Made by a program: the position numbers and the translations under genes
Assembly: GCF_000702625.1 (NCBI RefSeq)
Contig: NZ_JNIS01000001.1
Span: forward strand, 434,001-498,000
Length of the DNA stretch: 64,000 nt
Direction of reading: 5' to 3'
DNA from: Exiguobacterium oxidotolerans JCM 12280
GTDB lineage: Bacteria > Bacillota > Bacilli > Exiguobacteriales > Exiguobacteriaceae
The notes under the pieces: model-generated
Seen by the model: only the letters and a program-made list of their open reading frames with translations
Told to the model about the DNA's origin: nothing
The model's database searches: none
Shown: positions 30,238 to 39,647 of the stretch, piece after piece
How positions within the stretch are numbered: position 1 is the first letter of the stretch
Layout of the letters: every line of letters begins with the position of its first letter

Positions 30238-31546
30238 CGTTAGCTGCTCGTTTCGATTGTAAAGGTGTTTCTTCGATGTCGACTTCTTCCTGTGCCGCCT
30301 TCGGTAAAATCAAGTTCAGGACAACTCCGAGGATGGTGGCGAGTGCCATTCCTTCTAATGAGAAGTTACCGACTTTCAAAGCTGCACCGCCGATGCCGAT
30401 GACCAAGATGACGGCCGTGATCGTCAAGTTTCGTTTATCTGCTAAATCGACCTTACTTTCGACAATCGTCCGGAGACCGTTCGAGGCGATGACCCCGAAC
30501 AAGAGGATGCTGATGCCGCCCATGACGGGTGTCGGAATCGTTTTAATGAAGCCTTCGACGTATCCAAGGAATCCGAAGCTGATCGCAAGTAATGCTGCGC
30601 CACCGAGGACAAACACGCTGTAGACACGCGTAATCGCCATGACACCGTTGTTTTCGCCGTATGTCGTGACAGGTGGACCACCGAGCATCGAAGCGACTGT
30701 TTTGGCAATTCCGTCTCCAAGCACGGTCCGGTGCATTCCTGGATCAAGGAGCGTCTCGCGCCCAATGATGCGGGAAGTGACCTTTTGTTCGCCGATATGT
30801 TCCGTCAACGTGACGAGTGTGACCGGAACGATCAGGGCGAGTGCAGCCCAGTTCAAGGTCGGTGAATAGTCGAGGAACGGAATCGTAAAGTCAGGTAGAT
30901 GGAAGAATGTTGCCTCGCGCAGTGGTGCGAAATCAACGATCCCGCTGATTGCTGCGACGAGGTATCCGGCGAGAATGCCGAACAAAATCGGTACCGTACT
31001 CCACATGCCTTTAAAGTATGTCATCGCGAGGAGCGTAACAGCGAGCGTCGTCAAGGCGACGAAGAAGAACAAGCCGTTATATGTGCCATCCGCTCCGTTC
31101 ATTGCCATACTGACAGCCGTTGGGGCAAGCGATAGACCGATGACCATGATGACTGGACCGATGACGACCGGCGGAAGCAGTTTCATCAACCAGGAGACGC
31201 CTGTGTACGTGATGATTAAGGAGACAAGTCCATAGACAAGTCCAGCGACCATCCCGCCGACCAGTGCATCTTCGACACCCCAGCGTTCGCTGACGGCGAT
31301 GATTGGGACGATGTAGGCAAAACTAGAACCAAGGTATGTGGGGACTTTAAAACGGGTGACGGCGAGGAAAATCAACGTGCCGACTCCGCTCGCGACGAGT
31401 GCGACAGAGGTGTTTAATCCCGTAAGTAACGGAACGAGCACCGTCGCACCAAACATCGCAAAGACATGTTGGAGGCTGAGCATCAGCCATTGAAGAGGAT
31501 GTTTCGGTAATTCACGGACTTCAAGAATTGCTTTATGTTTTGACAT
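30230..31546 (-). CDS. pyrP: Uracil permease (NCS2 family)
   Basis: Proton-coupled uracil importer with about 12 to 14 membrane helices in 438 residues. The start MSKHKAILEVRELPKHPLQW and the next segment, SLQHVFAMFGATVLVPLLTG, are typical of PyrP/UraA. GGPPVTTYGENNGVMAITRV is the NCS2 signature with substrate-binding Glu-Asn. The ATG at 31546 is preceded by AGGGAG; the upstream in-frame extension runs through pyrR sequence. The ribosome binding site lies in the lower arm of a PyrR-type hairpin (31558-31588). Confidence 0.95.
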   Translation of the reverse strand: MSKHKAILEVRELPKHPLQWLMLSLQHVFAMFGATVLVPLLTGLNTSVALVASGVGTLIFLAVTRFKVPTYLGSSFAYIVPIIAVSERWGVEDALVGGMVAGLVYGLVSLIITYTGVSWLMKLLPPVVIGPVIMVIGLSLAPTAVSMAMNGADGTYNGLFFFVALTTLAVTLLAMTYFKGMWSTVPILFGILAGYLVAAISGIVDFAPLREATFFHLPDFTIPFLDYSPTLNWAALALIVPVTLVTLTEHIGEQKVTSRIIGRETLLDPGMHRTVLGDGIAKTVASMLGGPPVTTYGENNGVMAITRVYSVFVLGGAALLAISFGFLGYVEGFIKTIPTPVMGGISILLFGVIASNGLRTIVESKVDLADKRNLTITAVILVIGIGGAALKVGNFSLEGMALATILGVVLNLILPKAAQEEVDIEETPLQSKRAANDF

Positions 31547-31557
31547 GAGAGCATCTC

Positions 31558-31588
31558 CCTTTCTGGTCTCTCTGGACCACGTTAAAGG
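31558..31588 (-). promoter_or_regulatory. PyrR-binding hairpin that includes the pyrP ribosome binding site
   Basis: Minus strand: CCTTT (31588-31584) pairs with AAAGG (31562-31558), inner stem GGTC/GACC, hexaloop CAGAGA matching CNGNGA. The 3' arm AAAGG is the 5' part of the pyrP Shine-Dalgarno region AAAGGGAG. The whole pyrR-pyrP gap is 52 bases and holds no terminator, so PyrR binding here would most simply block translation of pyrP. Confidence 0.75.
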
Positions 31589-31598
31589 TATTTTTGTT

Positions 31599-32174
<576 letters not shown>

Positions 32175-32233
32175 TTGTTGAAGACAGATGTGTACATAGC
32201 AAAGCCATGTGTTTACACGTATTACGGTGTCTC

Positions 32234-32265
32234 CCTTTCGTAGCCTCTCCGGACTCGATTAAAGG
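32234..32265 (-). promoter_or_regulatory. PyrR-binding anti-antiterminator in the pyrR leader
   Basis: Minus strand outer arms CCTTT/AAAGG, inner arms AGTC/GGCT, hexaloop CGGAGA (CNGNGA). It lies about 60 bases before the leader terminator. This is the first of three PyrR sites in the operon. Confidence 0.85.
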
Positions 32266-32341
32266 TGTTCTAATTGGGTAGGATCGTCACGCGGACGACC
32301 GATTTGGTGAGGCTGATGTCTCGCATCGCTCTCTAGGTGTT

Positions 32342-32370
32342 ACTCTACCGTTTTATCAGAAAAACGTCAA
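32342..32370 (-). promoter_or_regulatory. Promoter of the pyr operon
   Basis: Minus strand TTGACG (32370-32365), 17-bp spacer, TAGAGT (32347-32342). The -35 overlaps the stop codon of the upstream pseudouridine synthase gene. Transcription would give a leader of about 200 bases before pyrR. Confidence 0.7.
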
Positions 32371-33290
32371 GACTCTAATTCAAGTTTTTTCAACTGACTG
32401 ATCTCAAACGTCATTTCTTCTGGGAGTGGTGCTTCGAACGATAACCATTCGCCAGTCCGTGGATGTTCGAATCCGAGAACCGCTGCGTGTAGCGCTTGCC
32501 CGTTCATCTTCATCGTCTTCCGCGGTCCATATTTCGGATCACCTGCGAGCGGGAATCCGATATAGCGCATGTGGACACGAATTTGGTGAGTCCGTCCTGT
32601 TTCGAGTTTACACTCAACGACCGTAAAGCCTTCATACCGATCGAGGACACGGAAATGCGTGACCGCTGCTTTTGAGTTTTTGTCCGTGACCGTCATCCGT
32701 TGACGGTCATTTTTATCACGACCGACCGGTGCTTCAATCGTTCCGAGTTCATGGGGAATCTCGCCATGGACAAGCGCGATATAAAGACGTTCCGTCGTCT
32801 TATCTTTTAATTGTTGCGCAAGCGATTCATGGGCTAAATCATTTTTAGCGACCATCAAGAGACCCGATGTATCTTTATCGATCCGGTGAACGATTCCTGG
32901 TCGTTTGACCCCATTGATGCCTGAGAGGTCTTGACAGTGATGGAGCAACGCATTAACGAGTGTTCCTGACACATGTCCTGCTGCCGGGTGAACGACCATG
33001 CCTTTTAGTTTATTGATGACGATGACATCACTGTCTTCGTAAACGACATCTAGCGGAATGTCTTCCGGTAAGATTTCGAGTTCGACGGCTTCCGGGATAT
33101 GCACGGTGATGCTTTCCGTTCCCGTCATCTTATAGTTCGGTTTCACGATGCGTCCGTCTACTTCGACGTGCCCCGCCTTTAACCAGTCTTGCACTTGCGA
33201 ACGCGACCACTCTTGTTGTTCAGCCAACCATTTATCGATTCGCCCTGTCGCGCCTTTTGCTTCGACCGTCCATACTTGTTGTTCATTCAT
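32367..33290 (-). CDS. RluD-like 23S rRNA pseudouridine synthase (YlyB type)
   Basis: The 307-residue protein has an N-terminal S4 RNA-binding domain (IDKWLAEQQEWSRSQVQDWLKAGHVEVDG) and the RluA-family catalytic domain with the HRIDKDTSGLLMVAKN motif, whose Asp is the nucleophile. LETGRTHQIRVHM and HAAVLGFEHP follow. In Bacillus the ylyB gene sits at the same place between lspA and pyrR. The exact rRNA target is inferred from RluD, not shown. Its start overlaps the lspA stop by one base. Confidence 0.93.
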   Translation of the reverse strand: MNEQQVWTVEAKGATGRIDKWLAEQQEWSRSQVQDWLKAGHVEVDGRIVKPNYKMTGTESITVHIPEAVELEILPEDIPLDVVYEDSDVIVINKLKGMVVHPAAGHVSGTLVNALLHHCQDLSGINGVKRPGIVHRIDKDTSGLLMVAKNDLAHESLAQQLKDKTTERLYIALVHGEIPHELGTIEAPVGRDKNDRQRMTVTDKNSKAAVTHFRVLDRYEGFTVVECKLETGRTHQIRVHMRYIGFPLAGDPKYGPRKTMKMNGQALHAAVLGFEHPRTGEWLSFEAPLPEEMTFEISQLKKLELES

Positions 33291-33763
33291 TAATCAATCG
33301 TTCCCTTCTTCGTCAAACGCTCTTCGAACATGACGCTAATCAGCATCAAAATCACTCCAAATGTCAAGCAGACGTCTGCGACATTAAAGATCGGAAAATT
33401 ATAGCCGAACGGATAAAAGTGTAAGAAATCAACGACTTCCCCACGCGCCATCCGGTCAATGAAATTTCCGATCGCTCCACTCAGTAGTAAAGCGACACTC
33501 CAAGCAAATACTTTGTTTTTTGTTCCTTCTTTGTACAGAAAATAAATCAGACCCACAACGACGAGAACCGTCACGATGAAGAAGAAGCCGAATTTTCCTT
33601 CAAGCATTCCCCATGCCGCTCCACGATTGCGGTATGAATTGAGATAAAAGAAATTTGGAATGACTTCAATCACTTGACCAATCGTCATCTGCTGGATGAC
33701 GATCCATTTTGTCAATTGATCCACTCCTACGAGTAAAGCAGCAATCACTAAGTAAAGCCACAT
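33290..33763 (-). CDS. lspA: Signal peptidase II (prolipoprotein peptidase)
   Basis: Aspartic membrane protease that cuts lipoprotein signal peptides after lipidation. The 157-residue protein has four membrane helices, the conserved YLNSYRNRGAAWGML loop, and the two catalytic aspartates in GAIGNFIDRMARGEVVDF and FNVADVCLTFG. I prefer the ATG at 33763 with GGGGG eight bases upstream; a GTG five codons earlier is possible. The ileS-lspA-rluD order is as in Bacillus. Confidence 0.95.
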   Translation of the reverse strand: MWLYLVIAALLVGVDQLTKWIVIQQMTIGQVIEVIPNFFYLNSYRNRGAAWGMLEGKFGFFFIVTVLVVVGLIYFLYKEGTKNKVFAWSVALLLSGAIGNFIDRMARGEVVDFLHFYPFGYNFPIFNVADVCLTFGVILMLISVMFEERLTKKGTID

Positions 33764-33781
33764 TCTGTTTTCCCCCACATC

Positions 33782-33826
33782 AAAAAATAATGAGGGGCAG
33801 CTACGAAGTCGCAGTAGCCGCCCCTC
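33782..33826 (-). terminator. Terminator after ileS
   Basis: Minus strand stem AGGGGCGGCTAC / GTAGCTGCCCCT with one G-U pair, followed by CATTATTTTTT. It lies ten bases after the ileS stop and before lspA. Confidence 0.8.
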
Positions 33827-33836
33827 CCCTTATTCA

Positions 33837-36572
33837 TTATAAAGAATTGACGACCGCAGTACAACGAGGACAAAGTGTCGGATGAGCCGGATCTTGACCA
33901 AGTTCAGTCGAATATGTCCAGCAACGTTCACATTTCTCGCCGTCCGCTTTTAAAACAGTGATTGCCGTCGTCTCATAGTTACGTTCTGCCGAGTCGACAA
34001 AATCGATGTGTGAGACTTGAAGCAGTTGTTCAAGATGGTCGATTGTCGCAAGCAATGCTTTCGTTTCGTCATTCGGTGCGAGCTCGAGTTTGGCTTCGAG
34101 CGTTTTCCCGACGAGCTTCTCTGCCCGCGCTTCTTCAAGCGCCTTCAAGACATCATCGCGGAAGACGAGGAACGCGTTCCATTTCGCGATCAATGCAAGT
34201 CCTTCTTCCGATACGTCGACTGCTTCCGGTAGATCCGTCAAGAAGATACTTGCCGTCTCGACACCAGGAACGAATTCCCATGCTTCGTCTGCCGTATGCG
34301 GTAAGACAGGTGCCATCAATTGTAACAATGTCACGACGGTATCATACATGACCGTTTGCACGGCACGACGCGCCGGTGCATCTGCTTGTTCGATATACAA
34401 GATGTCTTTCGTGTAGTCGAGGTAGAACGAAGACAGGTCAAGGACACAGAAGTTATGCAACAGTTGGTAAACTGCCATGAAATCGTACGCATCATAGGCT
34501 TTTTTGACTTTGCCGACTAATTGATCGAGCTTCGTCCGCATGAAACGGTCTGCTTCCGGTAAATCTTCAAACGCAACACGATGTGCCGTGTGATCGAATT
34601 GATCGAGGTTTCCGAGCAGGAAACGGACCGTGTTCCGGATTTTACGGTATGATTCTGACACTTGTTTAAAGTTGTCCATCGATGCCCGAACATCTGATTG
34701 ATAATCGACTGACGCAACCCACAGACGAAGAATCTCAGCACCGAATTGTTGCATGATTTGGATTGGGGCAATCGTATTCCCGATCGACTTCGACATCTTC
34801 CGTCCTTGACCGTCTAATACGAAACCATGACTGACGACTGCTTTATACGGTGCTTTTCCAGTTGTCGCAACAGCTGTCGACAGCGATGAGTTGAACCAGC
34901 CACGGTATTGATCCGAACCTTCGAGGTAAAGATCAGCCGGACGCTCGAGTTCTGGACGCGTCGCCAGCACACCGGCATGTGACGAGCCGGAATCGAACCA
35001 GACATCCATGATGTCTGTTTCTTTTTTGAACTGACCATTCGGACTTGCCGGGTGCGTAAAGCCTTCCGGCAATAAGTCGATTGCTTCGCGTTCGTACCAA
35101 ACGTTCGAACCGTGTTCTGCGAACAAGTTCGCGATGTGGTCGATTGTTTCCGGTGTAACGATTTCTGTTCCGTCTTCTGCATAGAAGATTGGAAGTGGCA
35201 CGCCCCATGCCCGTTGACGCGAGATGACCCAGTCGCCACGATCTTTAAACATGTTGTGCAGACGTGTTTCTCCCCATGCCGGTACCCACTGAACATCTTT
35301 GATTTCTTCGAGGATTTCCGCACGGAAGTCTTTAATCGACGCGAACCATTGTGGTGTTGCCCGGAAGATGACCGGTTTTTTCGTCCGCCAGTCGTGCGGA
35401 TACGAGTGTTTGATGAAAGATAGTTTCAACAATGCGCCCGCTTTTTCTAACGCAAGACCGACTTCTTTATTCGCATCTTCATAGAACATGCCTTCGAATC
35501 CCGGTGCTTCCGCCGTCATGACCCCTTTATCATCGACCGGGCAGAGGACGTCGAGTCCGTATGCTTGTCCGATGCGATAGTCATCTTCCCCGTGTCCAGG
35601 TGCCGTGTGCACGACGCCGGTTGCTTCCGCCGTAACATGATCACCGAGCATGACGAGTGATTCACGGTCGTAGAGTGGGTGTTTGGCTTTCATGTATTCG
35701 AAATCTGCTCCATTGAAGACACGACCGACTGTCGCTTCTTCCCATCCGAGTGCCTCGATGACTTCAGGAACAAGCGCCTCTGCGACGATGTAACCTTTTC
35801 CTTCGTACTCGATCCGGGCATACGTGAGTTCCGCACTGACAGAGATTCCGAGGTTTGCAGGAATCGTCCACGGCGTCGTCGTCCAGATGACGAAGTGATC
35901 GGTTGGCTCTAAGATGTTATTTCCTTCTAAGACAGGGAACGCAACATAGATGGCAGCAGAACGTTTATCATGGTATTCGATTTCTGCTTCTGCCAGTGCC
36001 GACTCAGAAGAAGGTGACCAGTAGACTGGTTTTTTTCCTTTATAGATATAGCCTTTGTTCGCCATGTCACCGAAGAGGCGAATTTGCGCCGCTTCAAATT
36101 CCGGTTGGAGCGTGATGTATGGATTATCATAATCACCGAGAACACCTAAACGCTTAAACTGTTCACGCTGATGATCGACTTGTTCGAGCGCATATTTCGC
36201 ACACAATTCGCGGAATTCAGCGACAGACATCGTCTTCCGGTCGACGCCTGATTTTTGGAGCGCTGTTTCAATCGGTAACCCATGTGTATCCCAACCCGGT
36301 ACGTACGGTGAACGGAAACCATTCATCGATTTGTAACGGACGACGATATCTTTTAAGACTTTGTTTAATCCGTGCCCCATGTGGATATCACCGTTTGCGT
36401 ATGGTGGTCCATCATGAAGGATGAAGGTTGGTTTTCCAGCATTTTTTTCTTGAACTGCTTGATATAAGTTCATCTCGTTCCAACGTGCCTGCATGTCTGG
36501 CTCACGTTTCGGCAAGTTACCTCGCATTAGAAATTCAGTTTTCATCATCAATAATGTATCTTTGTACTCCAT
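33837..36572 (-). CDS. ileS: Isoleucyl-tRNA synthetase
   Basis: Charges tRNA-Ile. Class I motifs are [16 protein letters not shown] (HIGH) and [12 protein letters not shown] (KMSKS). The editing domain has [13 protein letters not shown], and [17 protein letters not shown] is present. A C-terminal zinc finger is formed by CERCWTYS and CPRC. I start at the ATG at 36572 ([14 protein letters not shown]), which fits bacterial type IleS; the longer frame runs back into the T-box leader. Length 911. Regulated by the T-box at 36604-36850. Confidence 0.97.
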   Translation of the reverse strand: MEYKDTLLMMKTEFLMRGNLPKREPDMQARWNEMNLYQAVQEKNAGKPTFILHDGPPYANGDIHMGHGLNKVLKDIVVRYKSMNGFRSPYVPGWDTHGLPIETALQKSGVDRKTMSVAEFRELCAKYALEQVDHQREQFKRLGVLGDYDNPYITLQPEFEAAQIRLFGDMANKGYIYKGKKPVYWSPSSESALAEAEIEYHDKRSAAIYVAFPVLEGNNILEPTDHFVIWTTTPWTIPANLGISVSAELTYARIEYEGKGYIVAEALVPEVIEALGWEEATVGRVFNGADFEYMKAKHPLYDRESLVMLGDHVTAEATGVVHTAPGHGEDDYRIGQAYGLDVLCPVDDKGVMTAEAPGFEGMFYEDANKEVGLALEKAGALLKLSFIKHSYPHDWRTKKPVIFRATPQWFASIKDFRAEILEEIKDVQWVPAWGETRLHNMFKDRGDWVISRQRAWGVPLPIFYAEDGTEIVTPETIDHIANLFAEHGSNVWYEREAIDLLPEGFTHPASPNGQFKKETDIMDVWFDSGSSHAGVLATRPELERPADLYLEGSDQYRGWFNSSLSTAVATTGKAPYKAVVSHGFVLDGQGRKMSKSIGNTIAPIQIMQQFGAEILRLWVASVDYQSDVRASMDNFKQVSESYRKIRNTVRFLLGNLDQFDHTAHRVAFEDLPEADRFMRTKLDQLVGKVKKAYDAYDFMAVYQLLHNFCVLDLSSFYLDYTKDILYIEQADAPARRAVQTVMYDTVVTLLQLMAPVLPHTADEAWEFVPGVETASIFLTDLPEAVDVSEEGLALIAKWNAFLVFRDDVLKALEEARAEKLVGKTLEAKLELAPNDETKALLATIDHLEQLLQVSHIDFVDSAERNYETTAITVLKADGEKCERCWTYSTELGQDPAHPTLCPRCTAVVNSL

Positions 36573-36603
36573 CTGGCATTCCCTCACTTCTTTTAATTTA
36601 ACA

Positions 36604-36850
36604 TACAAAAAAAGCCAAACACATCCCTGGTATAGGGACGAGCTTGGCTTGAACTCGCGGTACCACCCTACTAGTAGTTCAACCGTACGAACTACCACTT
36701 AAGAGCCCGATAACGGGGGCGAATCGGTGCGACTTACTTAATGGTTCAGTCTCACACTCGAAGGGGATATCCATTCTCACTTACTGTTCGGGCTCACACC
36801 AGTCCCCGATTCGCTTGCAGCAGTCTGAGTAAGACCTGTCCTTGTCATTG
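36604..36850 (-). promoter_or_regulatory. T-box riboswitch of ileS (Ile specifier)
   Basis: Minus strand: the conserved T-box sequence AGGGTGGTACCGCG (36669-36656) is followed by a terminator whose stem uses AAGCCAAGC and GTGTTTGGCTT with a long U run (about 36650-36605). Upstream, stem I contains the AGTAAGTGAGA loop-E region and then GGATATCCCC, in which ATC (36768-36766) is the likely isoleucine specifier. Uncharged tRNA-Ile should stabilise the antiterminator and permit ileS transcription. Confidence 0.93.
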
Positions 36851-36857
36851 ATTTAAG

Positions 36858-37379
36858 TTATATGACATCGTCGTCATTATACGCAACTGCAGGAATCTCG
36901 TCAAGCGCACCACGCGTCGAGCTATCAAACGCATCCCAGTCGTGACTCGTCAATAATTCCATCTGCGCATCAATCAAGACTTTAAAACGATTACGGTACA
37001 ATTCGATTTTCTTACGCATCTGTTCGACTTCAAAGTCTGTCCGTTGCGCTCGACGCTGTGCAGAGTCTTGCAGTTGTTCCGCTTCCCGCTCGGCCTGTTT
37101 TAAAATCAAGCTTGCTTCTTTCGTCGCATTGGCTTTGACTTCTTCTCCTGCTTCTTGGGCGACGATGATTGACTTGTTTAACGTCTCTTCCATCGAACTG
37201 AAGTAATCGACACGCGATTGCATGTTTTGAATCACTTCTTGCTGTTGACGGTTTTCCCGCAACAACATTTCAAAATCCTTGATGACTTGATCAAGAAATT
37301 CGTTGACCTCATCCTCGTCATAGCCGCGAAACTTACGTGTAAATTCCTTATTATGAATATCAAGTGGCGTCAATGGCAT
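36858..37379 (-). CDS. divIVA: DivIVA cell-division and polarity protein
   Basis: Coiled-coil protein that binds curved membranes at poles and septa. The N-terminal PLTPLDIHNKEFTRKFRGYDEDEVNEFLDQVI is the family's lipid-binding domain. Heptad-rich sequence fills about residues 35-135. The C-terminal tail is acidic and short. Length 173 is close to that of Bacillus DivIVA (about 164). An excellent promoter for ileS (36876-36904) is embedded in its last codons. Follows ylmH, as in other Bacilli. Confidence 0.96.
   Translation of the reverse strand: MPLTPLDIHNKEFTRKFRGYDEDEVNEFLDQVIKDFEMLLRENRQQQEVIQNMQSRVDYFSSMEETLNKSIIVAQEAGEEVKANATKEASLILKQAEREAEQLQDSAQRRAQRTDFEVEQMRKKIELYRNRFKVLIDAQMELLTSHDWDAFDSSTRGALDEIPAVAYNDDDVI
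36876..36904 (-). promoter_or_regulatory. Promoter of the ileS T-box transcript, inside divIVA
   Basis: Minus strand TTGACG (36904-36899), exactly 17 bp, TATAAT (36881-36876). It lies within the last 16 codons of divIVA and about 25 bases before the T-box leader begins. Confidence 0.8.
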
Positions 37380-37402
37380 GATGAAATCCTCCTCAGCATT
37401 TT

Positions 37403-38176
37403 TTAACCTTTTAATAATCCGTACTGCAATTTAATCCGGTCGCGTTTCGTCGACCCTAAGATGGCCGTCAATTTGACGCGGCCTGTTCCACGAAGCGAAA
37501 GCAAATCGCCTTCTTCAAGCATGAAGCTTGGATCTTCGACGATTTTATAATTCACTTTGCTTTCCCCTTGTTTAATCAAACTTTGTGCTTTTTGTCTCGA
37601 AAAACCAAGCACTTCGCTGACGACAGTATCAAAGCGGAGCGAACTGACGAATCCAAGTTCTTCTTGCCATTCCTGTTCTTTGATCTTCAATTGGTCTTCT
37701 AGTTCGACGCGAGATAAACGAATTTTCGTTTTCCCTGCCCGCTCGACGTTGACTTCGATATAAGAAGCAACGTCTTCTGCGACTGCGAACTGAACGACTT
37801 GATCTTGAATGACGACGTCACCGAACTTGCCGCGTTTCAGACCGACGTTTAAGAGCGTACCTGTTACTTGTCGATGCGATAGTTCAACGAATTTTGTAGG
37901 ATAATGAATACGATAGATGGCAATATCAAAGTCGCTCGCATCAAGTTCGTAGTAATCAGGCGCAATTAGTGCCCGCTGTCGCTCTGCCCCTTCGAAACCG
38001 CCCTCAAAAAAGAGGGCACATTTCGTTCCGACGAGTTCACGTGTGATTTGCTGTTCGCGTGGGTCAAGAAAATCTGTCAATTTAAACGTATAGGTCGCTT
38101 CGACATGGTCGATCCAGTTTAAGACAAGATCGACGAACTCCCGCTCATGTCCGCGATAGTGATCATAGACGCTCAT
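37403..38176 (-). CDS. ylmH: YlmH, S4-domain RNA-binding protein
   Basis: The 257-residue protein has the YlmH layout: N-terminal YDHYRGHEREFVDLVLNWIDH, a central mixed domain (FFEGGFEGAERQRALIAPDYY), and a C-terminal S4 domain (LRFDTVVSEVLGFSRQKAQSLIKQGESKVNYKIV). Related proteins bind the 50S subunit and have been linked to rescue of obstructed ribosomes, which would connect it to rqcH in this window. That link is family knowledge. It is co-directional with yggT, whose stop overlaps its start by one base. Confidence 0.92.
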   Translation of the reverse strand: MSVYDHYRGHEREFVDLVLNWIDHVEATYTFKLTDFLDPREQQITRELVGTKCALFFEGGFEGAERQRALIAPDYYELDASDFDIAIYRIHYPTKFVELSHRQVTGTLLNVGLKRGKFGDVVIQDQVVQFAVAEDVASYIEVNVERAGKTKIRLSRVELEDQLKIKEQEWQEELGFVSSLRFDTVVSEVLGFSRQKAQSLIKQGESKVNYKIVEDPSFMLEEGDLLSLRGTGRVKLTAILGSTKRDRIKLQYGLLKG

Positions 38177-38448
38177 TAGAAGAAGATTGCTCGAATGCCT
38201 GACTGTGCTAAGTTCAACACTAAAAAGGCAACGATTGGTGAGATGTCAAGCATACCTCCGATGGGCGGGATGATCCGTCGGAAAGGCGCGAGGAACGGTT
38301 CGACTAACATCGCTAATACTTGTCCGAATCTTGACTCTCGTGCGTTCGGGAACCATGAAAGTAAAATATAAGCAATCATGACATAGCTATAATATTGGAG
38401 TAACGTACCCAATGTACGCCCAATCGCGTACATAACTTGTGAATCCAT
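38176..38448 (-). CDS. ylmG: YggT/YlmG family membrane protein
   Basis: A 90-residue protein with two membrane segments (LGTLLQYYSYVMIAYILLSW and ISPIVAFLVLNLAQSGIRAIF) separated by the family motif LVEPFLAPFRRIIPPIGGMLDISP. YggT proteins accompany division genes; a role in envelope or septum biology is suspected but not defined. I start at the ATG at 38448 with AGGGGTGG upstream; an in-frame GTG three codons earlier is possible and would overlap sepF. Confidence 0.9.
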   Translation of the reverse strand: MDSQVMYAIGRTLGTLLQYYSYVMIAYILLSWFPNARESRFGQVLAMLVEPFLAPFRRIIPPIGGMLDISPIVAFLVLNLAQSGIRAIFF

Positions 38449-38450
38449 GT

Positions 38451-38945
38451 TTACCACCCCTTATGATTGATATCATCTTCTCCAAGTAGATTTGAAATAC
38501 TACCTGCGAGCTCGACGTTGTTTGGCACACAGAGGAGCGTGTTTTGACTGATTGTCGTGATCGTACCATCGAGTGCAAAGACGACGCCTGAAAGAAAATT
38601 AATCATTTGCCGTGATTGATCTTTTGACATGCGTTGCATATTAACGATGACCGCACGATTTTGACGGAGATGCTCCCCAATTTCTTGTGCTTCATTGAAG
38701 ACACGCGGCTCACTTAAAATGACTTGTGATTTTGCTTTTTTCGTATGAATCGGAACGATATTCGATTGACGCACAGGGTCCTCCTTTTGAGTAACACTCG
38801 GGGTAGATTCCTCGTAGTACTCTTCATACTCTTGCTCTGCAGTACCTCTACCTTTATTTATTGTAGCATCATTTTCATATTCAAGTTCGTCTAAATCGTC
38901 TGTGTTCCCAAGAAACAGATGTTGCATTTTCGATTTGAATCCCAT
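38451..38945 (-). CDS. sepF: SepF, FtsZ-bundling and membrane-anchoring division protein
   Basis: The N-terminal MGFKSKMQHLFLG is the amphipathic membrane-binding helix. After an acidic linker the C-terminal DUF552 core appears (about 75-160: VILSEPRVFNEAQEIGEHL, VIVNMQRMSKDQSRQMINFL, GVVFALDGTITTISQNTLLC). It polymerises into rings that bind the FtsZ tail. The FtsZ tail seen in this window ([10 protein letters not shown]) is the expected partner. Length 164 is typical. Confidence 0.96.
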   Translation of the reverse strand: MGFKSKMQHLFLGNTDDLDELEYENDATINKGRGTAEQEYEEYYEESTPSVTQKEDPVRQSNIVPIHTKKAKSQVILSEPRVFNEAQEIGEHLRQNRAVIVNMQRMSKDQSRQMINFLSGVVFALDGTITTISQNTLLCVPNNVELAGSISNLLGEDDINHKGW

Positions 38946-38975
38946 TTCGATTCTCCTTTCAACTTCTTCTACGTT

Positions 38976-39647
38976 TTATGGTTGGACGAGGACCGTACCG
39001 ATTCTGACGTGTGTCGCCCCTTCTTCAATCGCAATCTCATAATCAGACGACATCCCCATCGATAATTCCGTACAGGGGGCGTAAGACAGGTTTCGTGCTG
39101 CTACTTCGTCTCGTAAGACACGTAAAGCACGGAAAACGGACCGCACTTCCTCTTGATTTTCTGTCAATGGTGCCATCGTCATGAGTCCAATCACACGAAC
39201 TTTTGGATATTGACCGATTTCATGTAGAAAGGAATGAATGTCTTCTGCGGAGATACCTTGTTTCGAAGCTTCACCCGAGACATTGACTTGAACAAAACAA
39301 TCGATAGGACGTTTTGCACGTTTATTGATTTCTTCCGCTAAATGCAAACGATCGAGTGAGTGAAGCACATCGATTTGATCGATGATTTGACGTACTTTTC
39401 GCGACTGCAGTGTCCCGATGAAGTGCCACTCACAGGCTTCACGCCCAAGTGCTGCTTGTTTTTCTGACAAACCCTCCGGACGATTTTCACCTAGCGCCGT
39501 TATACCTGCTTCTAACAGCTCAGAGGCAACTTGACTTGAAACTGATTTCGTCACGCCAATCAGTTGTACCTGCTTTTTTTGAAAACTCTTTTCACTCGCT
39601 TGTTGCATCTTTTGTTGGACAAGTTGAACATTTTCATTAATCGACAT
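38976..39647 (-). CDS. ylmE: YggS/YlmE family PLP-binding protein
   Basis: A 223-residue single-domain PLP protein with the family motifs VQLIGVTKSVSSQVA (PLP lysine), GENRPEGL, WHFIGTLQSRKVR, VNVSGEASKQGI, GLMTMAP, and LSMGMSSDYEIAIEEGATHVRIG. Members tune PLP and amino acid homeostasis rather than catalyse a known reaction. The first bases overlap the end of pgeF, and AAAGGAG lies before the ATG. The ylmD-ylmE-sepF-yggT-ylmH-divIVA run is conserved in Bacilli. Confidence 0.94.
   Translation of the reverse strand: MSINENVQLVQQKMQQASEKSFQKKQVQLIGVTKSVSSQVASELLEAGITALGENRPEGLSEKQAALGREACEWHFIGTLQSRKVRQIIDQIDVLHSLDRLHLAEEINKRAKRPIDCFVQVNVSGEASKQGISAEDIHSFLHEIGQYPKVRVIGLMTMAPLTENQEEVRSVFRALRVLRDEVAARNLSYAPCTELSMGMSSDYEIAIEEGATHVRIGTVLVQP

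Noticed and set aside
36604-36850. Structured leader of ileS as a possible novel RNA
   Set aside because: It contains the canonical T-box sequence and terminator, so it is a known riboswitch class.
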